A stretch of 64,000 nt of DNA from Haliotispira sp965263485 (GCA_965263485.1 CBDHHO010000004.1:1922001-1986000); one strand, 5' to 3'; shown: positions 53,850-63,278, counted from the stretch's first letter. Program-made: numbers and translations. The notes: generated by a model from the letters alone, not told the origin.

Positions 53850-54357
53850 AGCGGAACTTCCAAGGGGAAGCACTAAGATTTTCCCATCTAAATATTGGCT
53901 CTTCGGTACATCTTGTGGATTTTAGGTAAAGATGATACAATGGGGAAATGGGGAAAAAAAGAATGTTGAAGAAGTAGTTTGTGATATGTCAAAGCCTTTT
54001 TTGAAAGGTTTTCAGACGATGACGGGGTATCAGATAAAAGAGAAATTATCTTGGATAAGGGGCGCGAAAACTTTACAGGGAGCCAAGTGGAGGATTCGAA
54101 GATTTATCAATTATTCGAGAGAACTGATAAAAGATTAGGATTTATTAGAGCCGATGGCTAAAGCATTGGATAGCTTGGAGAAACATGGGGATAAGGTGGT
54201 GGAGCGCTGGCGCTCAGGTAAGACAAGCGCCCGTCTGGAAGGGTTGAACAGTATATTTCAAGCGGTTAGAGCCAGGGCTAGGGGTTACAGGAATACAGAA
54301 ACATTTTTAATGATGATATACTTGAGTCCGGTAGCTGCGACTCTAAAATCAACTTGA
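53850..54357 (+). pseudogene. ISL3-family transposase relic
   Basis: Pieces of the C-terminal half are readable: NVEEVVCDMSKPFLKGFQ (catalytic-Asp segment, near 53962-54015), an internal stop near 54138, then EKHGDKVVERWRSGKTSA, RLEGLNSIFQAVRARARGYR and TFLMMIYL (54154-54357), typical of ISL3 ends (LEGLNSxxQxxKxxARGYRN). No N-terminal zinc-finger part is seen. Dead. Confidence 0.82.
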
Positions 54358-54558
54358 TATACTGAGGATCTCTAAAAACCCTAAAAAAAATTCCAATTCC
54401 GCGTGGAATCGCGATTTTTTCCGCGAGAAAAAGGTTCTGCCTTACGGCAGGGTTTGTGGTAAACGGCCTGCTTCGCCCCGCCATTTACCACTGTCACGAA
54501 AAAGAGGACGCAGGCTCTTTGCTTGAAGGAAAGGGCGGGCCTGGCTATGGGCGCTCTG
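54358..54558. other. Non-coding junk with MITE scraps
   Basis: GAGGATCTCTAAAAACC at 54364 and AATTCCAATTCCGCG at 54390 are diverged MITE left-end pieces (compare 3879-3896). AGAGGACGCAGGCTC (54503) recalls repeats at 31180 and 42175. No gene. Confidence 0.5.
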
Positions 54559-56031
54559 CTAACTGTTTGGGGTTTTGGCTGCCAAGGCCGCCAATGCGGC
54601 CCCATAAGAAGCTCCCGCGCTGTGAAAGGTCTGCACCGGACGCTCCCAGATCGCCTCAATGCGGCGCAGAATCTGTTGTGACCGGGTGGGGCCGCCGGTG
54701 AGATACAATGTTTCCCGGCTCCGGCCAAAGACTGTGCTGCAGGCTTCCTGCAATTCTCGCAGGGTTCCTTCGATAACAGCTGCCAAATTTTTGCTAGGCT
54801 CGGTGTATGGCAGAGACACTTTGGCAATTTCAGAGTGTGTCGCCGGGCCCGGCGGAAAGCTTTCGCTGAGCAGGCGCAGATATATGGGTTCTAGCGAGCC
54901 TGCGGGGTACTGCTCCAGCACCTCCTCCTGCTGAGCGAGGGAAAGGCCCATTCGCTTGCGCCAGGCATCCCAAACCAGAGAGCCATTGGTGCGGCAGGCA
55001 AACGAAAAGGGCTGATCCAAGCCGTCGTACATGGCGTTGGCCCATTCGTGAAAATGACCGTCCGGTTGCATTTGGCTCATCAGTACGAAACTGCTGCCCA
55101 GACTCAGCAGATCACCCTGCTGGCAGACCTTGGTCTGTGGGTTGTCCCCGCTGCCCGCTAGTACCCGGCAATTTTTATTCAGTCCGTACTTGCCAAAGTA
55201 TGGTGCTAGGATGCCGACCTGACGCCGGGCCGAAGAAAGCTCCGGCAGCCGGGAGCGCAGACCTTCCGCCCCGCCTTCGAGCCCCTCGGCGAGACAGCCG
55301 AGCAGTTCCTCCGACCAGACCCTGCGGCGGTAGTCCATCAGCGAGGTGCCGGCTGCGCTGCCCCAGTCCATTGGCGCCGAGCTCTTGCCACTCAGCACGG
55401 CGGCCAGCCAGGAACTGAGCAGGTGAATGCGCCGACACCGGCAGTAGGCCGCCGGTTCGCGCAGTGCCAGCCAGCGCAGTACCAGACCACTGAAACGCAG
55501 CGGCGCGGCCGATCCGCTGAGCTCCAGCACTTTTTGCCTGCCCAGCTTGCCCAACAGGTGCTCGGCTTCGCTCCGGGTCTGGCTGCACATCCAGATGGGG
55601 GCGGCGGGATAAGCGTAGCTGCGGGCAAAGATTCCCGGTAGATCGCGACTCTGTATTCTGTTTTCCTGCAATCGGTTGCAAGAGTTGTCAAACTCGGCAT
55701 TTAACCAAACCTGGCCGTGTTGCTGGGCCGAGCAGTTGACTGCTTCGAGCTGATTCAGAGGCGCTTTTTCCGCCTGCATCCGGGCCAGCAGCAGGTCGAG
55801 GCTTTCTAGGAATATTTGGGGTGGCTGGGCGAAGAAGCCTTTGCTTGATTCCGGCAGGCAAAGGCTTTGCTGGTCTAATTGGTATTTTGAAGCGTACTTT
55901 TTCGTCAAATCGCGGTAGGCGATACTCCAGCTGCCGCAGTGCTCCGGCTCTCTGCCGGAGCGATCGGTCTGTCGGCGCAAGATGGTGGCACTGAGGCTCT
56001 GGGTACTCAAATCGATTCCAAGTGTGTACAC
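54559..56031 (-). CDS. FGGY-family carbohydrate kinase, xylulokinase-like
   Basis: 490 residues. Phosphate loop YTLGIDLSTQSLSATIL. CSAQQHGQVWLN near 107-118 is like XylB (SGQMHG). SGDNPQTKVCQQG near 290-302 and SLGSSFVLM hold the second phosphate loop. LYLTGGPTRSQQILRRIEAI near 446-465 is the ADP site. It should phosphorylate a ketopentose or polyol. A truncated SDR gene lies just upstream on the same strand, suggesting a former SDR-kinase sugar operon cut by the IS5-like insertion. Confidence 0.87.
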   Translation of the reverse strand: MYTLGIDLSTQSLSATILRRQTDRSGREPEHCGSWSIAYRDLTKKYASKYQLDQQSLCLPESSKGFFAQPPQIFLESLDLLLARMQAEKAPLNQLEAVNCSAQQHGQVWLNAEFDNSCNRLQENRIQSRDLPGIFARSYAYPAAPIWMCSQTRSEAEHLLGKLGRQKVLELSGSAAPLRFSGLVLRWLALREPAAYCRCRRIHLLSSWLAAVLSGKSSAPMDWGSAAGTSLMDYRRRVWSEELLGCLAEGLEGGAEGLRSRLPELSSARRQVGILAPYFGKYGLNKNCRVLAGSGDNPQTKVCQQGDLLSLGSSFVLMSQMQPDGHFHEWANAMYDGLDQPFSFACRTNGSLVWDAWRKRMGLSLAQQEEVLEQYPAGSLEPIYLRLLSESFPPGPATHSEIAKVSLPYTEPSKNLAAVIEGTLRELQEACSTVFGRSRETLYLTGGPTRSQQILRRIEAIWERPVQTFHSAGASYGAALAALAAKTPNS

Positions 56032-56129
56032 GGGTACTTCCTCCGGAGGATTGCTATGTGGCTAAGATTACAAAAAAAAACACTGGCCGGACCAACGGCG
56101 CATAAGTTTTCCAACTCATTAATTTTCTT

Positions 56130-56463
56130 TTATTGTATGGAGTAGCCGCCGTCAATAACCAGGTTTTCTCCCTGAATCATGTCTGAAGCATCGCTCGCCA
56201 AAAATAGGATAGCCGCAGCAATCTCTTCGGGTTCAGCAAAACGGCGAATCGGCATCTTGCTTTTGAATGCTTCTCCTGGCGCACCGCTCCAGATTCGCAC
56301 GGTCATATCGGTGTTGGTAATGGTCGGAGAGACTGCATTGACGTTGATATTGTACTTACCCCACTCCAGTGCCATGACTCTGGTCATAGAGAGGAGCCCC
56401 GCTTTGCTGGGGCAATAGGCCACATGCTGCTCTAAGGCCACAACAGCAGCTTGTGATGCTATA
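56130..56463 (-). pseudogene. SDR oxidoreductase truncated by IS5-like element
   Basis: Only the last about 110 residues remain: ASQAAVVALEQHVAYCPSKAG (split: Tyr-x-x-x-Lys active site), VSPTITNTDMTVRIWSG, NLVIDGGYSIQ. It is very similar to the end of the SDR at 11724-12491. The N-terminal cofactor domain is cut off by the element starting at 56464 and is not found beyond it. Confidence 0.92.
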
Positions 56464-57276
56464 GGGGACCTCTAAAAATCGGCATTGCGATGTAAAATCA
56501 AAAATCCTTCCTTAATCATAACAAAATAGCACAAAAAATAGTTGGATCCAGATTAATTACGATCAATAAATTCTAATAAAATTAGAATTTACATAAAAAA
56601 ATCATTATTTACAGCATTTTAGATACAATTATCCACTATTATGCTGTAATTGAAACATATTTTAACATATTATACACAGTATTTCGTAACCCCATACGAA
56701 ACCTTACCCGATCTATCCCTATACATCGCAACTCTAATCCCTATTTCATGCAATTGCGAAACCATGCAAATATATGCTCCACTTTCGCCCGGGTCTTTGA
56801 CTTGCGGCGGTTACTTTCTAATTGCTTCTCTGTAAGTGAAGTATCTCGATATTTTCGGTGATGAATAAAGTTCCTCCGTAGTTCATTTGTTATCTTTTCA
56901 CTTCGATACGCACTATCCCCATATATCTGCGTGACGCCTCAAAATAGCTGCAAGCACCTGTGAGTCGTGCACATTAGCTGCACTTACTTCGTAAGCTAAA
57001 CTGCTCGTTAGTCGCCGTTGCAATGTGATTTTTGTATCCGTAGTGGCTTTTGCTATTTTTCTTTGTCCACCTTGCATCCGTATCTTTTTGCCTCATTTTA
57101 TTCTCGTTTTCCTTGAATGATGGAGGGATTTCATCATTTTTGATCTGCTGGTTTTCTGCTCTGGTATTGCGCTGCACAGGCACTTTGACAAAGCTGGCGT
57201 CCACAATATTCCCTTATTTATTGTATTGTAATTGAATAATTGTGATTTGTCCAGTGCTGGATTTTTAGAGGTGCCC
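56464..57276 (-). mobile_element. IS5-like degraded element, copy B
   Basis: About 813 bp, the same sequence as copy A in opposite orientation with a few differences. Readable transposase pieces (MDASFVKVPVQRNTRAENQQ at 57204 downwards) stop at the same position as copy A (SLRSKCS). Ends are GGGGACCTCTAAAAATCGGC and TTTTTAGAGGTGCCC. Flanks TATA and TTAA do not match, so DNA was lost or recombined next to it. The shared defects mean both copies moved with help in trans. Confidence 0.88.
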
Positions 57277-57278
57277 TT

Positions 57279-57470
57279 AATATACAAGATGACAGGTCAG
57301 GCGATACTTACATTCAGCAAGTCGATACTTATATTGTGCAGGGGGAATTTGAAGGGCAAAGCTACAATATCCAGCTAGTAGTAAAAGTGCGTCAAGATAC
57401 TGGAGATACTTTCTATGACCACCTTGTTTTACGAAACAAGACTGGGGCTACAGAGGGTACGATCAGCTAA
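57279..57470 (+). pseudogene. C-terminal gene fragment of unknown family
   Basis: An open frame with no start runs from the IS edge to TAA 57468-57470: DTYIQQVDTYIVQGEFEG, YNIQLVVKVRQDTGDTFYDH, LRNKTGATEGTIS. The pattern may be the end of a phage-borne toxin or nuclease domain, but I cannot name it. A second partial copy (ACACTTTCTATGACCACATT at 57582) lies about 175 bp downstream, indicating a decayed tandem duplication. 57471-57775 has no other gene. Confidence 0.4.
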
Positions 57471-57775
57471 AGCCTAGCTAATCGATTCTCCTTTCCCCAG
57501 TCTCTAATCCCAAGATACTCTCCCAAACCCGGCTCGTCAAGTGAAGTCCCAAAATCCCAGTCAGGGGAAGAGAGACAAGTGACACTTTCTATGACCACAT
57601 TGTCATATACAAATAAGAAAAAGGTCGGGACAAAGCTAATCCTCGGCAAGCCGATCTCATCACTTGGTCTCCCCGACCTTCTTCTATAAGAGAATAACCC
57701 TAAAATTCCAGGCAGTCAACGAAAATGCAAAAAAATTCTGCATTTTCCCCCATAAAATTATCAGGCAGGTTCACA

Positions 57776-58321
57776 ATGTCCAAACTCAACTTCAGCGCCT
57801 TTGACGAAAACAGCCTCCTGGCCAGTCTCGAACTCTCTGCATCGGAATTTGAATCATTCCTGGCGGTCAACGGGCAGGATTGCCTGTGGCTCCAGAACAC
57901 GCCGCTGGCCGATCAGGATGCACATAATCGCTCCGGGCGCTCTCTGGCGGGAGTGCGGGCAGACGGCAGAGACACGAGCTGGCCAACCCAGACGGACTGG
58001 CGCACCGTGACTGCCAGCAGGCTCAGCGAGAACCTGTACCAGACAGGCATTCCCATTACTGCCTGCCGACCCCCCGCAGAATTTGCCAGGCCCCGCTATG
58101 TGCGCAGCTTGACGGATGAGCGTGAAATCCAGTTCGGGGCCCGCACGGCGCTGACATACGACCACCGCCTGAACCTGGATGCGACAGAGCCCGGCAGGCT
58201 GGAACTCCCGACAGAATTGGGAGCCCAGCGCGACCAGTTCCAGCTGAGCGACAGCAATGGAGATACACTCGAAGTGGTCGGCCACAATGCTGCAAACAGG
58301 GTTGTATTACCGTGTCTGTAG
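57776..58321 (+). CDS. Unrecognised (phage-like?) protein, cut by IS630 copy 2
   Basis: From ATG 57776 (MSKLNFSAFDENSLLASLEL) the GC-rich frame encodes about 170 native residues, then runs into IS630 sequence at about 58284 and stops at 58321. It is soluble, with no membrane segment; SEFESFLAVNGQDCLWLQNT and LTDEREIQFGARTALTYDHR are distinctive. I do not recognise the family. The acidic, Asn/Asp-rich style and the nearby phage scraps suggest a structural phage protein. Confidence 0.55.
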   Translation: MSKLNFSAFDENSLLASLELSASEFESFLAVNGQDCLWLQNTPLADQDAHNRSGRSLAGVRADGRDTSWPTQTDWRTVTASRLSENLYQTGIPITACRPPAEFARPRYVRSLTDEREIQFGARTALTYDHRLNLDATEPGRLELPTELGAQRDQFQLSDSNGDTLEVVGHNAANRVVLPCL

Positions 58322-58990
58322 TAATCATGTGTCTGTCGGTCTGGAATGTTTCTAAAAAAATGAAGTATCGCCTGTGTTCTCTCCATTGCTTATATTTGAG
58401 ATTTCTCATCAACAGATATTACAATCGCATTTTTAGGTGGTTCTAGGTGGTTCAAGGTAAAGACCAACTACGTCTGCCAGTTTTTCTTCAAATTCAGGGT
58501 CCTTACTAAAAGAAAAACTCTCTTTCAAATGTGGTTTGAGATTATATTCTTTTAGAATACTATGAATTTTAGAGTTGCTTATATTAAACTTTTTAGCTAA
58601 AGCTCTATTACTCCAATGAGTAGCATTTTCAGGTTTAGTGGTACATACGCACTTGATAATAGCCTGTTTAACTTCCAAAAATACAGGATTTTTGCCAGGA
58701 GGCTTGGTTTTGTTCTGTAATAATGCCTCTATCCCACCTTTGTTGTATTGGTGCACATACTTAGTCACAGTATTCAGATGGATTCTTTCAACAGTAGCAA
58801 TATCTTTACACGATATATTATTGATTCTTGCCAGTATAACTTTAATTCTGGTGGCAAAAGATGCTCGAAGGGAAGGCATTTTAAGTGCTTCTTCGAGTAC
58901 TTTGATCTCGGCAGGATTCACATTGACTTTGATTGGAGCAGACATACTTCTATTATACCATTATCCATTTTTTTGTATATAGCAGAACAC
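58284..58990. mobile_element. IS630-family element, copy 2, truncated
   Basis: The right end is intact (GCAGAACAC to 58990, then TA) and carries the unoccupied T7-GTATATAGCAG site used by MITE-1 in copy 1. The left side stops in orfB at about 58284, so two thirds of the catalytic domain and the left end are missing. DNA is nearly identical to copy 1. Confidence 0.92.
58433..58945 (-). CDS. IS630 transposase HTH half (orfA), copy 2
   Basis: 170 residues, over 95% identical by eye to orfA of copy 1 (3319-3831), with the same double HTH. The frame ends in the same tandem 10-bp repeat (58431-58450), here with one base change (TTCTAGGTGG). Only a stub of orfB follows (VISVDEKSQI at about 58418-58389), so no active transposase is made. 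Confidence 0.88.
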   Translation of the reverse strand: MSAPIKVNVNPAEIKVLEEALKMPSLRASFATRIKVILARINNISCKDIATVERIHLNTVTKYVHQYNKGGIEALLQNKTKPPGKNPVFLEVKQAIIKCVCTTKPENATHWSNRALAKKFNISNSKIHSILKEYNLKPHLKESFSFSKDPEFEEKLADVVGLYLEPPRTT

Positions 58991-59025
58991 TAGTCAAAAA
59001 CCATGATTTTTTTTGTCGATTTTAC

Positions 59026-59054
59026 TTGACAGGTGGAAATTCCCGTGCTATAGT
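59026..59054 (+). promoter_or_regulatory. Promoter of second ABC sugar locus
   Basis: TTGACA (59026-59031) and TATAGT (59049-59054) with 17-bp spacing, an almost perfect sigma-70 site. It lies 36 bp beyond the IS630 end and about 120 bp before the first gene. The -35 context ACTTGACAG matches the promoter at 44925, but the palindrome is not conserved. Confidence 0.8.
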
Positions 59055-59175
59055 TTTAGGATATTAGTAGATTAATTGCGAATTGTATTGAGGAGAGCAA
59101 AGAACTCCTACCACAGTTTGAAAGTTTTATGAGACAAGGCAGAAATAGTCTGGAGCCAGAGGAGTTTTAGATAAT

Positions 59176-60102
59176 ATGTATTTTTCAGGTTTTGCAGATG
59201 AAGCGGCAAATGGTATCGTTGGGCAAATTCAGGCAACTAAGGCCTTGGGTTGGAGATTTATCGAATCCAGAAACATTAATGGACAAAATATTCATGATCT
59301 CAGTGATGAAGACTTTGAAATTGTGCAGGAAAAACTTGCCAATTCTGATGTTAGGATTAACTGTTTTGGTAGCACAGTTGCCAATTGGAGTAAGAATCCA
59401 TTATTAGAATCTGATTTTATTGAGACTGTGAATGAAATCGAGAGAGCCATTCCCAAGATGCAAAAGTTGGGTACGACACTTTTGCGCGGAATGAGTTTCA
59501 AAATAATGACTGATTACAGCTCCCATGATTCTGAAATTGAGAAGCAGGTCATTACAAAGGTCAAGGATCTTGTTAAGCGCTGTGAAGACGGTGGTATAAT
59601 TTATGCACATGAGAATTGCATGAATTATGGTGGACAATCGTATCAGCATTCATTGAAGTTAATAGAGTCAATCGATTCCAAGGCTTTCAGGCTTTGTTTT
59701 GACACCCATAATCCCGCAATAACGGATTTTCGCATAGGCAATCCACCTTACTGCAAACAAAGTTCATGGGAGTTCTACCAAGCGGTAAAGGAATATATTT
59801 GTCACGTGCACATAAAGGATGGGATTTTTTTAGAGGAAGATCCTGACAATGTTTTTCCAAAGGTTAAGTATACTTATCCTGGTGAAGGTGAAGGTGATGT
59901 TTACAGAATAATTAAAAATTTAATCATTAGTGGCTATAGTGGAGCACTGTCTATTGAGCCACATATGGAGATTGTTTTTCATGGTTCTCAAGAGAATGAT
60001 AATTCGGAATATGAGGCTGCAATGATGCAAAATTATATTGAATATGGTCAACGAACCATGCAGCTTGTGGAAAAAGCCAAAAAAGAAATAGAGAATGTCT
60101 GA
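59176..60102 (+). CDS. Sugar phosphate isomerase/epimerase-like TIM-barrel protein
   Basis: 308 residues of the AP-endonuclease-2/xylose-isomerase-like barrel. FADEAANGIVGQIQATKALG opens it. Metal ligands are suggested by YAHENCMNYGG (Glu about 149), RLCFDTHNPAITD (Asp-x-His about 180-182), ICHVHIKDG (His-x-Lys-Asp about 217-222) and LSIEPHMEIV (Glu about 264). It probably isomerises or epimerises a sugar or inositol derivative. First gene of an operon with binding protein, two permeases and a Gfo/Idh/MocA oxidoreductase. Confidence 0.87.
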   Translation: MYFSGFADEAANGIVGQIQATKALGWRFIESRNINGQNIHDLSDEDFEIVQEKLANSDVRINCFGSTVANWSKNPLLESDFIETVNEIERAIPKMQKLGTTLLRGMSFKIMTDYSSHDSEIEKQVITKVKDLVKRCEDGGIIYAHENCMNYGGQSYQHSLKLIESIDSKAFRLCFDTHNPAITDFRIGNPPYCKQSSWEFYQAVKEYICHVHIKDGIFLEEDPDNVFPKVKYTYPGEGEGDVYRIIKNLIISGYSGALSIEPHMEIVFHGSQENDNSEYEAAMMQNYIEYGQRTMQLVEKAKKEIENV

Positions 60103-60135
60103 ATTTTCGACACTAAGTCCAATATGGAGGTTGAT

Positions 60136-61443
60136 ATGAGCTTCAAAGCTTTTTTAGTGCTAGTTTTTTTAGTGCTTGTAGTTAGTTGTGATGGAAGGAA
60201 CAAAGATTCGGTAAGCGATGAGAAGACTACAATTCGTTTTTCCTGGTGGGGTGGCGACTCTCGAAACAATGCAGTTTTAGATGCTATTCATGCGTATATG
60301 GAAATAAATCCAAATGTGGTGATTGAGCCAGAGTACAGTGGGTATACAGGATATGTGTCTAAACTTCTGACATCCATGGGGGCGAAAAAAGAACCGGATG
60401 TCTTTCAAACAGACACGAGTTGGTTTAATGGTGGAAAGTTTTCCAAAAATGGGAAGTTGATAGATGGATTGTTTGTAGATTTTCAAGATTACAAAGATAT
60501 AATTGATCTTGAAAATTTTGACAAGAGTATTCTTGATGCAATGGTTATGGTTGATGGAACAATGATTGGACTGCCAACCGGGATCAATGGGCGTGTATTC
60601 CTCTTGGCAAAAGATCTCTACGACAAAGATCCAGAGCTATTTGACAGTAATTTAAGTTTGGATGCTCTGATCCAGTCTTCAGATAAATTGCTGGACGGAA
60701 CCGGTTATCAAGGCTTGATTCTCCAAGCTATCGATCAGGCTCATATCCTGTTTATTCGTGAAATGATACAGTTGACAGGAGTTGAATTGAGCTTGGATGG
60801 AGAATCGATCAATTGGGATAGGAACGATTTAATCACTGTATATACAAAACTCATCGATGCGATGAATGCAGGAATTATTCCCAATGGCCGTGTAATGAGT
60901 GAGTATACAGCTGGAGGAGCGGGACAATACTGGGAGAAGGGAGAATTTGCAGGAACAGTGAATTACTTGAGTACGGTCCGATCGCTCAAGGCGGATAGCA
61001 GCATCGAAGACTGGGTGATAAAGCCAGCTTTAATAGATAGCGATGGCAAAAGAACTGCCTGGTATGTTCGGGCTGCTTTGATTTATTCAGCCTCTCCCAA
61101 TTCGCAAAATATTGAAGAGTCTTTGAAATTCATCAATGCAATGTTTACTAATGAAACTATGATAAGCAAAGTTGGCGATGCTTTAGGTTATCCTGCTTCA
61201 AAAAAAACCTTGGCCGTTCTGTCAAAAAATGGGCTGTTATTGGATTCGTATATCGATATCGTTCAAAATCATCTGATTCCAAATCAGGATAAGCTGGAAC
61301 AGTTTCCAGATTCGGATCAGAAACTAATGCGGGATATTTCAGGTGTGATTCTGGAGAATCTTTTGTCCCTTAAAATTACTCCCGAACAGGCAGCAGATGA
61401 ATTCACCAGTCAAGTAACTGCCTATCTTCAGGGCATGCAGTAG
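60136..61443 (+). CDS. ABC transporter substrate-binding lipoprotein (family 1, sugar)
   Basis: 435 residues from ATG 60136 (GGAGG at 60126-60130; an ATG at 60124 lies before the RBS). Lipoprotein signal FLVLVFLVLVVSC. Mature part: IRFSWWGGDSRNNAVLDAIH, EYSGYTGYVSKLLTSMGAKK, PDVFQTDTSWF, LPTGINGRVFL. This is the UgpB/MalE-type pattern for oligosaccharides or glycosides. A long stem-loop separates it from the permeases. Confidence 0.92.
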   Translation: MSFKAFLVLVFLVLVVSCDGRNKDSVSDEKTTIRFSWWGGDSRNNAVLDAIHAYMEINPNVVIEPEYSGYTGYVSKLLTSMGAKKEPDVFQTDTSWFNGGKFSKNGKLIDGLFVDFQDYKDIIDLENFDKSILDAMVMVDGTMIGLPTGINGRVFLLAKDLYDKDPELFDSNLSLDALIQSSDKLLDGTGYQGLILQAIDQAHILFIREMIQLTGVELSLDGESINWDRNDLITVYTKLIDAMNAGIIPNGRVMSEYTAGGAGQYWEKGEFAGTVNYLSTVRSLKADSSIEDWVIKPALIDSDGKRTAWYVRAALIYSASPNSQNIEESLKFINAMFTNETMISKVGDALGYPASKKTLAVLSKNGLLLDSYIDIVQNHLIPNQDKLEQFPDSDQKLMRDISGVILENLLSLKITPEQAADEFTSQVTAYLQGMQ

Positions 61444-61495
61444 TCAAAAGTCCGACTAAGTCCATTTTGTGAATGGGCTTTTGTCGGACTTTTGA
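61444..61495 (+). terminator. Long intercistronic stem-loop after binding-protein gene
   Basis: TCAAAAGTCCGAC (61444-61456) pairs perfectly with GTCGGACTTTTGA (61483-61495), with an inner near-perfect AGTCCATT/AATGGGCT stem. It begins one base after the stop codon. It fits a partial terminator or 3' protection giving more binding protein than permease. Confidence 0.8.
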
Positions 61496-61525
61496 GAAGA
61501 TCCGTTGTAAACTGGAGAGAATACC

Positions 61526-62389
61526 ATGGTAAAGTGTCTCAAAAAATTTGAATTTATGCTTTATATAGGACCATGGTTCATAGGATTTTTATTATTTAAA
61601 GCCAGTCCTTTAATAGCATCTTTATTCCTGTCTTTTACTGATTTTGCAACTCTGGGTAATGCTAATTTCATAGGATTTAAAAACTATATAGATGTCTTTA
61701 CCTATAGTGATTTTTATGCATCAGTTATTCCTACATTAAAGTTTGTATTTTTTGGAGTTTCTATCAAACTAATATTTTCTTTTTTTATTGCCTTACTTTT
61801 ATGGAATCCTAATAAATTTACTCCCTTTCTACGAACCATATATTATTTTCCATCAATTATAGGTCCCAGCGTAGCTATTGCATTTTTATGGCGGTTTATG
61901 TTTCAAGATGAAGGGTATATTAATTTTTTTTTAAAAATTTTAAAAATTCCAATTGTTTATTGGCTGTCTAATTCAAGTTTTGCCATCGTAATTCTGATAA
62001 GTCTGACAGTGTGGCAGTTTGGTTCTTCAATGATTATTTTTCTATCTGGTTTGATGCAGATACCAGATTCATATTTTGATACTGCTAAGATTTATGGTGC
62101 TAATAGACTTCAAAGTCTTTTTTTAATAACAATCCCGCTATTAATACCAACAATTTTATTCAATTTACTTATGCAGACAATCTTTGCTTTCCAGAGTTTT
62201 GATGCTGCCTTTTTAATTACAAATGGCGGCCCGGCAAAATCAACGTATTTATATGGTCTTTATCTATATAATACGGCGTTTAGAGATGGGGAAATGGGTT
62301 TGGCATCAGCCATATCATGGATATTATTTTTATCATTACTAGGGTTAAGTATTCTATATGTCAAACTTGAAAAGCGATATAAGTTGTGA
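61526..62389 (+). CDS. ABC sugar permease (MalF/UgpA-like)
   Basis: 287 residues from ATG 61526, six hydrophobic helices. EAA loop SYFDTAKIYGANRLQSLFLI near 187-206 (Gly retained). Starts MVKCLKKFEFMLYIGPWFIG. AT-rich relative to the binding-protein gene. No ATPase in the locus as far as visible. Confidence 0.92.
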   Translation: MVKCLKKFEFMLYIGPWFIGFLLFKASPLIASLFLSFTDFATLGNANFIGFKNYIDVFTYSDFYASVIPTLKFVFFGVSIKLIFSFFIALLLWNPNKFTPFLRTIYYFPSIIGPSVAIAFLWRFMFQDEGYINFFLKILKIPIVYWLSNSSFAIVILISLTVWQFGSSMIIFLSGLMQIPDSYFDTAKIYGANRLQSLFLITIPLLIPTILFNLLMQTIFAFQSFDAAFLITNGGPAKSTYLYGLYLYNTAFRDGEMGLASAISWILFLSLLGLSILYVKLEKRYKL

Positions 62390-62435
62390 TTGAAATTGTA
62401 ATAATAATCGCTTCTGCTTGCGTGGGGTTTGACCT

Positions 62436-63269
62436 GTGAACTATATAAGAAAGTCATGGATTGGAGCTGTTAACTTAGTATTAGTAGTCGTGATGGGATT
62501 TCCTGTTCTCTGGCTATTGCTCAATGCGTTTAAAACCAATCAGGAGATATATAATATTTGGAAATTGTTTCCAAATAAATTCTTATTACAAAATTTTGCT
62601 AATAGTTATCATGTAAATCAATTTATTAACTTTGGTAAATTCTTTTTAAACAGTTCGGTACTGACAATTATCACAGCATTATGTATTGCGATATCAGCAG
62701 TATTAATCGGATTTGGGTTTTCCAGATTTAAATTCAGAGGCAGAAATATATTATTTATAATAATGGTATCTACTATTTTATTACCTAATACGATTCTATT
62801 AATTCCTAATTACATAATATTTTCAAAATTAAATTTTATTGATACCTATCTTCCTTTCTGGATACCAGCAATTTTAGGAGTAAATGTATTTTTTAATATA
62901 ATGATGTATAATTTTATTGATGTTATTCCTAAAGAGTTAGATGAAAGCTGCTACATGGACGGGGCCAGTAGTATAATAATTTTAGTAAAAATTATTATAC
63001 CATTATGTAAAACGGCACTCTTTTCATTGCTGATGATTTCATTTATATGGAATTGGAATAATTTTCTTGAGCCTTTAATATATATAAATACTGTAGCAAA
63101 ATATACTGTAACAATTGGATTAAAGATGTCTATAGACATTGATGCCAGTCCAGTATGGGGTGAAATATTTGCAATGTCTTCTTTTTCTATATTGCTGCCA
63201 GTAGTCTTTTTCTTTATAAGCCAAAAATATCTAGTGCAGGGAATTGGCACCAGTGGTCTGAAGGGGTAG
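62436..63269 (+). CDS. ABC sugar permease (MalG/UgpE-like)
   Basis: 277 residues, GTG start at 62436. Six helices; EAA loop ELDESCYMDGASSIIILVKI near 168-187. C-terminus SQKYLVQGIGTSGLKG is typical. AT-rich like its partner. Confidence 0.92.
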   Translation: MNYIRKSWIGAVNLVLVVVMGFPVLWLLLNAFKTNQEIYNIWKLFPNKFLLQNFANSYHVNQFINFGKFFLNSSVLTIITALCIAISAVLIGFGFSRFKFRGRNILFIIMVSTILLPNTILLIPNYIIFSKLNFIDTYLPFWIPAILGVNVFFNIMMYNFIDVIPKELDESCYMDGASSIIILVKIIIPLCKTALFSLLMISFIWNWNNFLEPLIYINTVAKYTVTIGLKMSIDIDASPVWGEIFAMSSFSILLPVVFFFISQKYLVQGIGTSGLKG

Positions 63270-63278
63270 GGAGATTTT

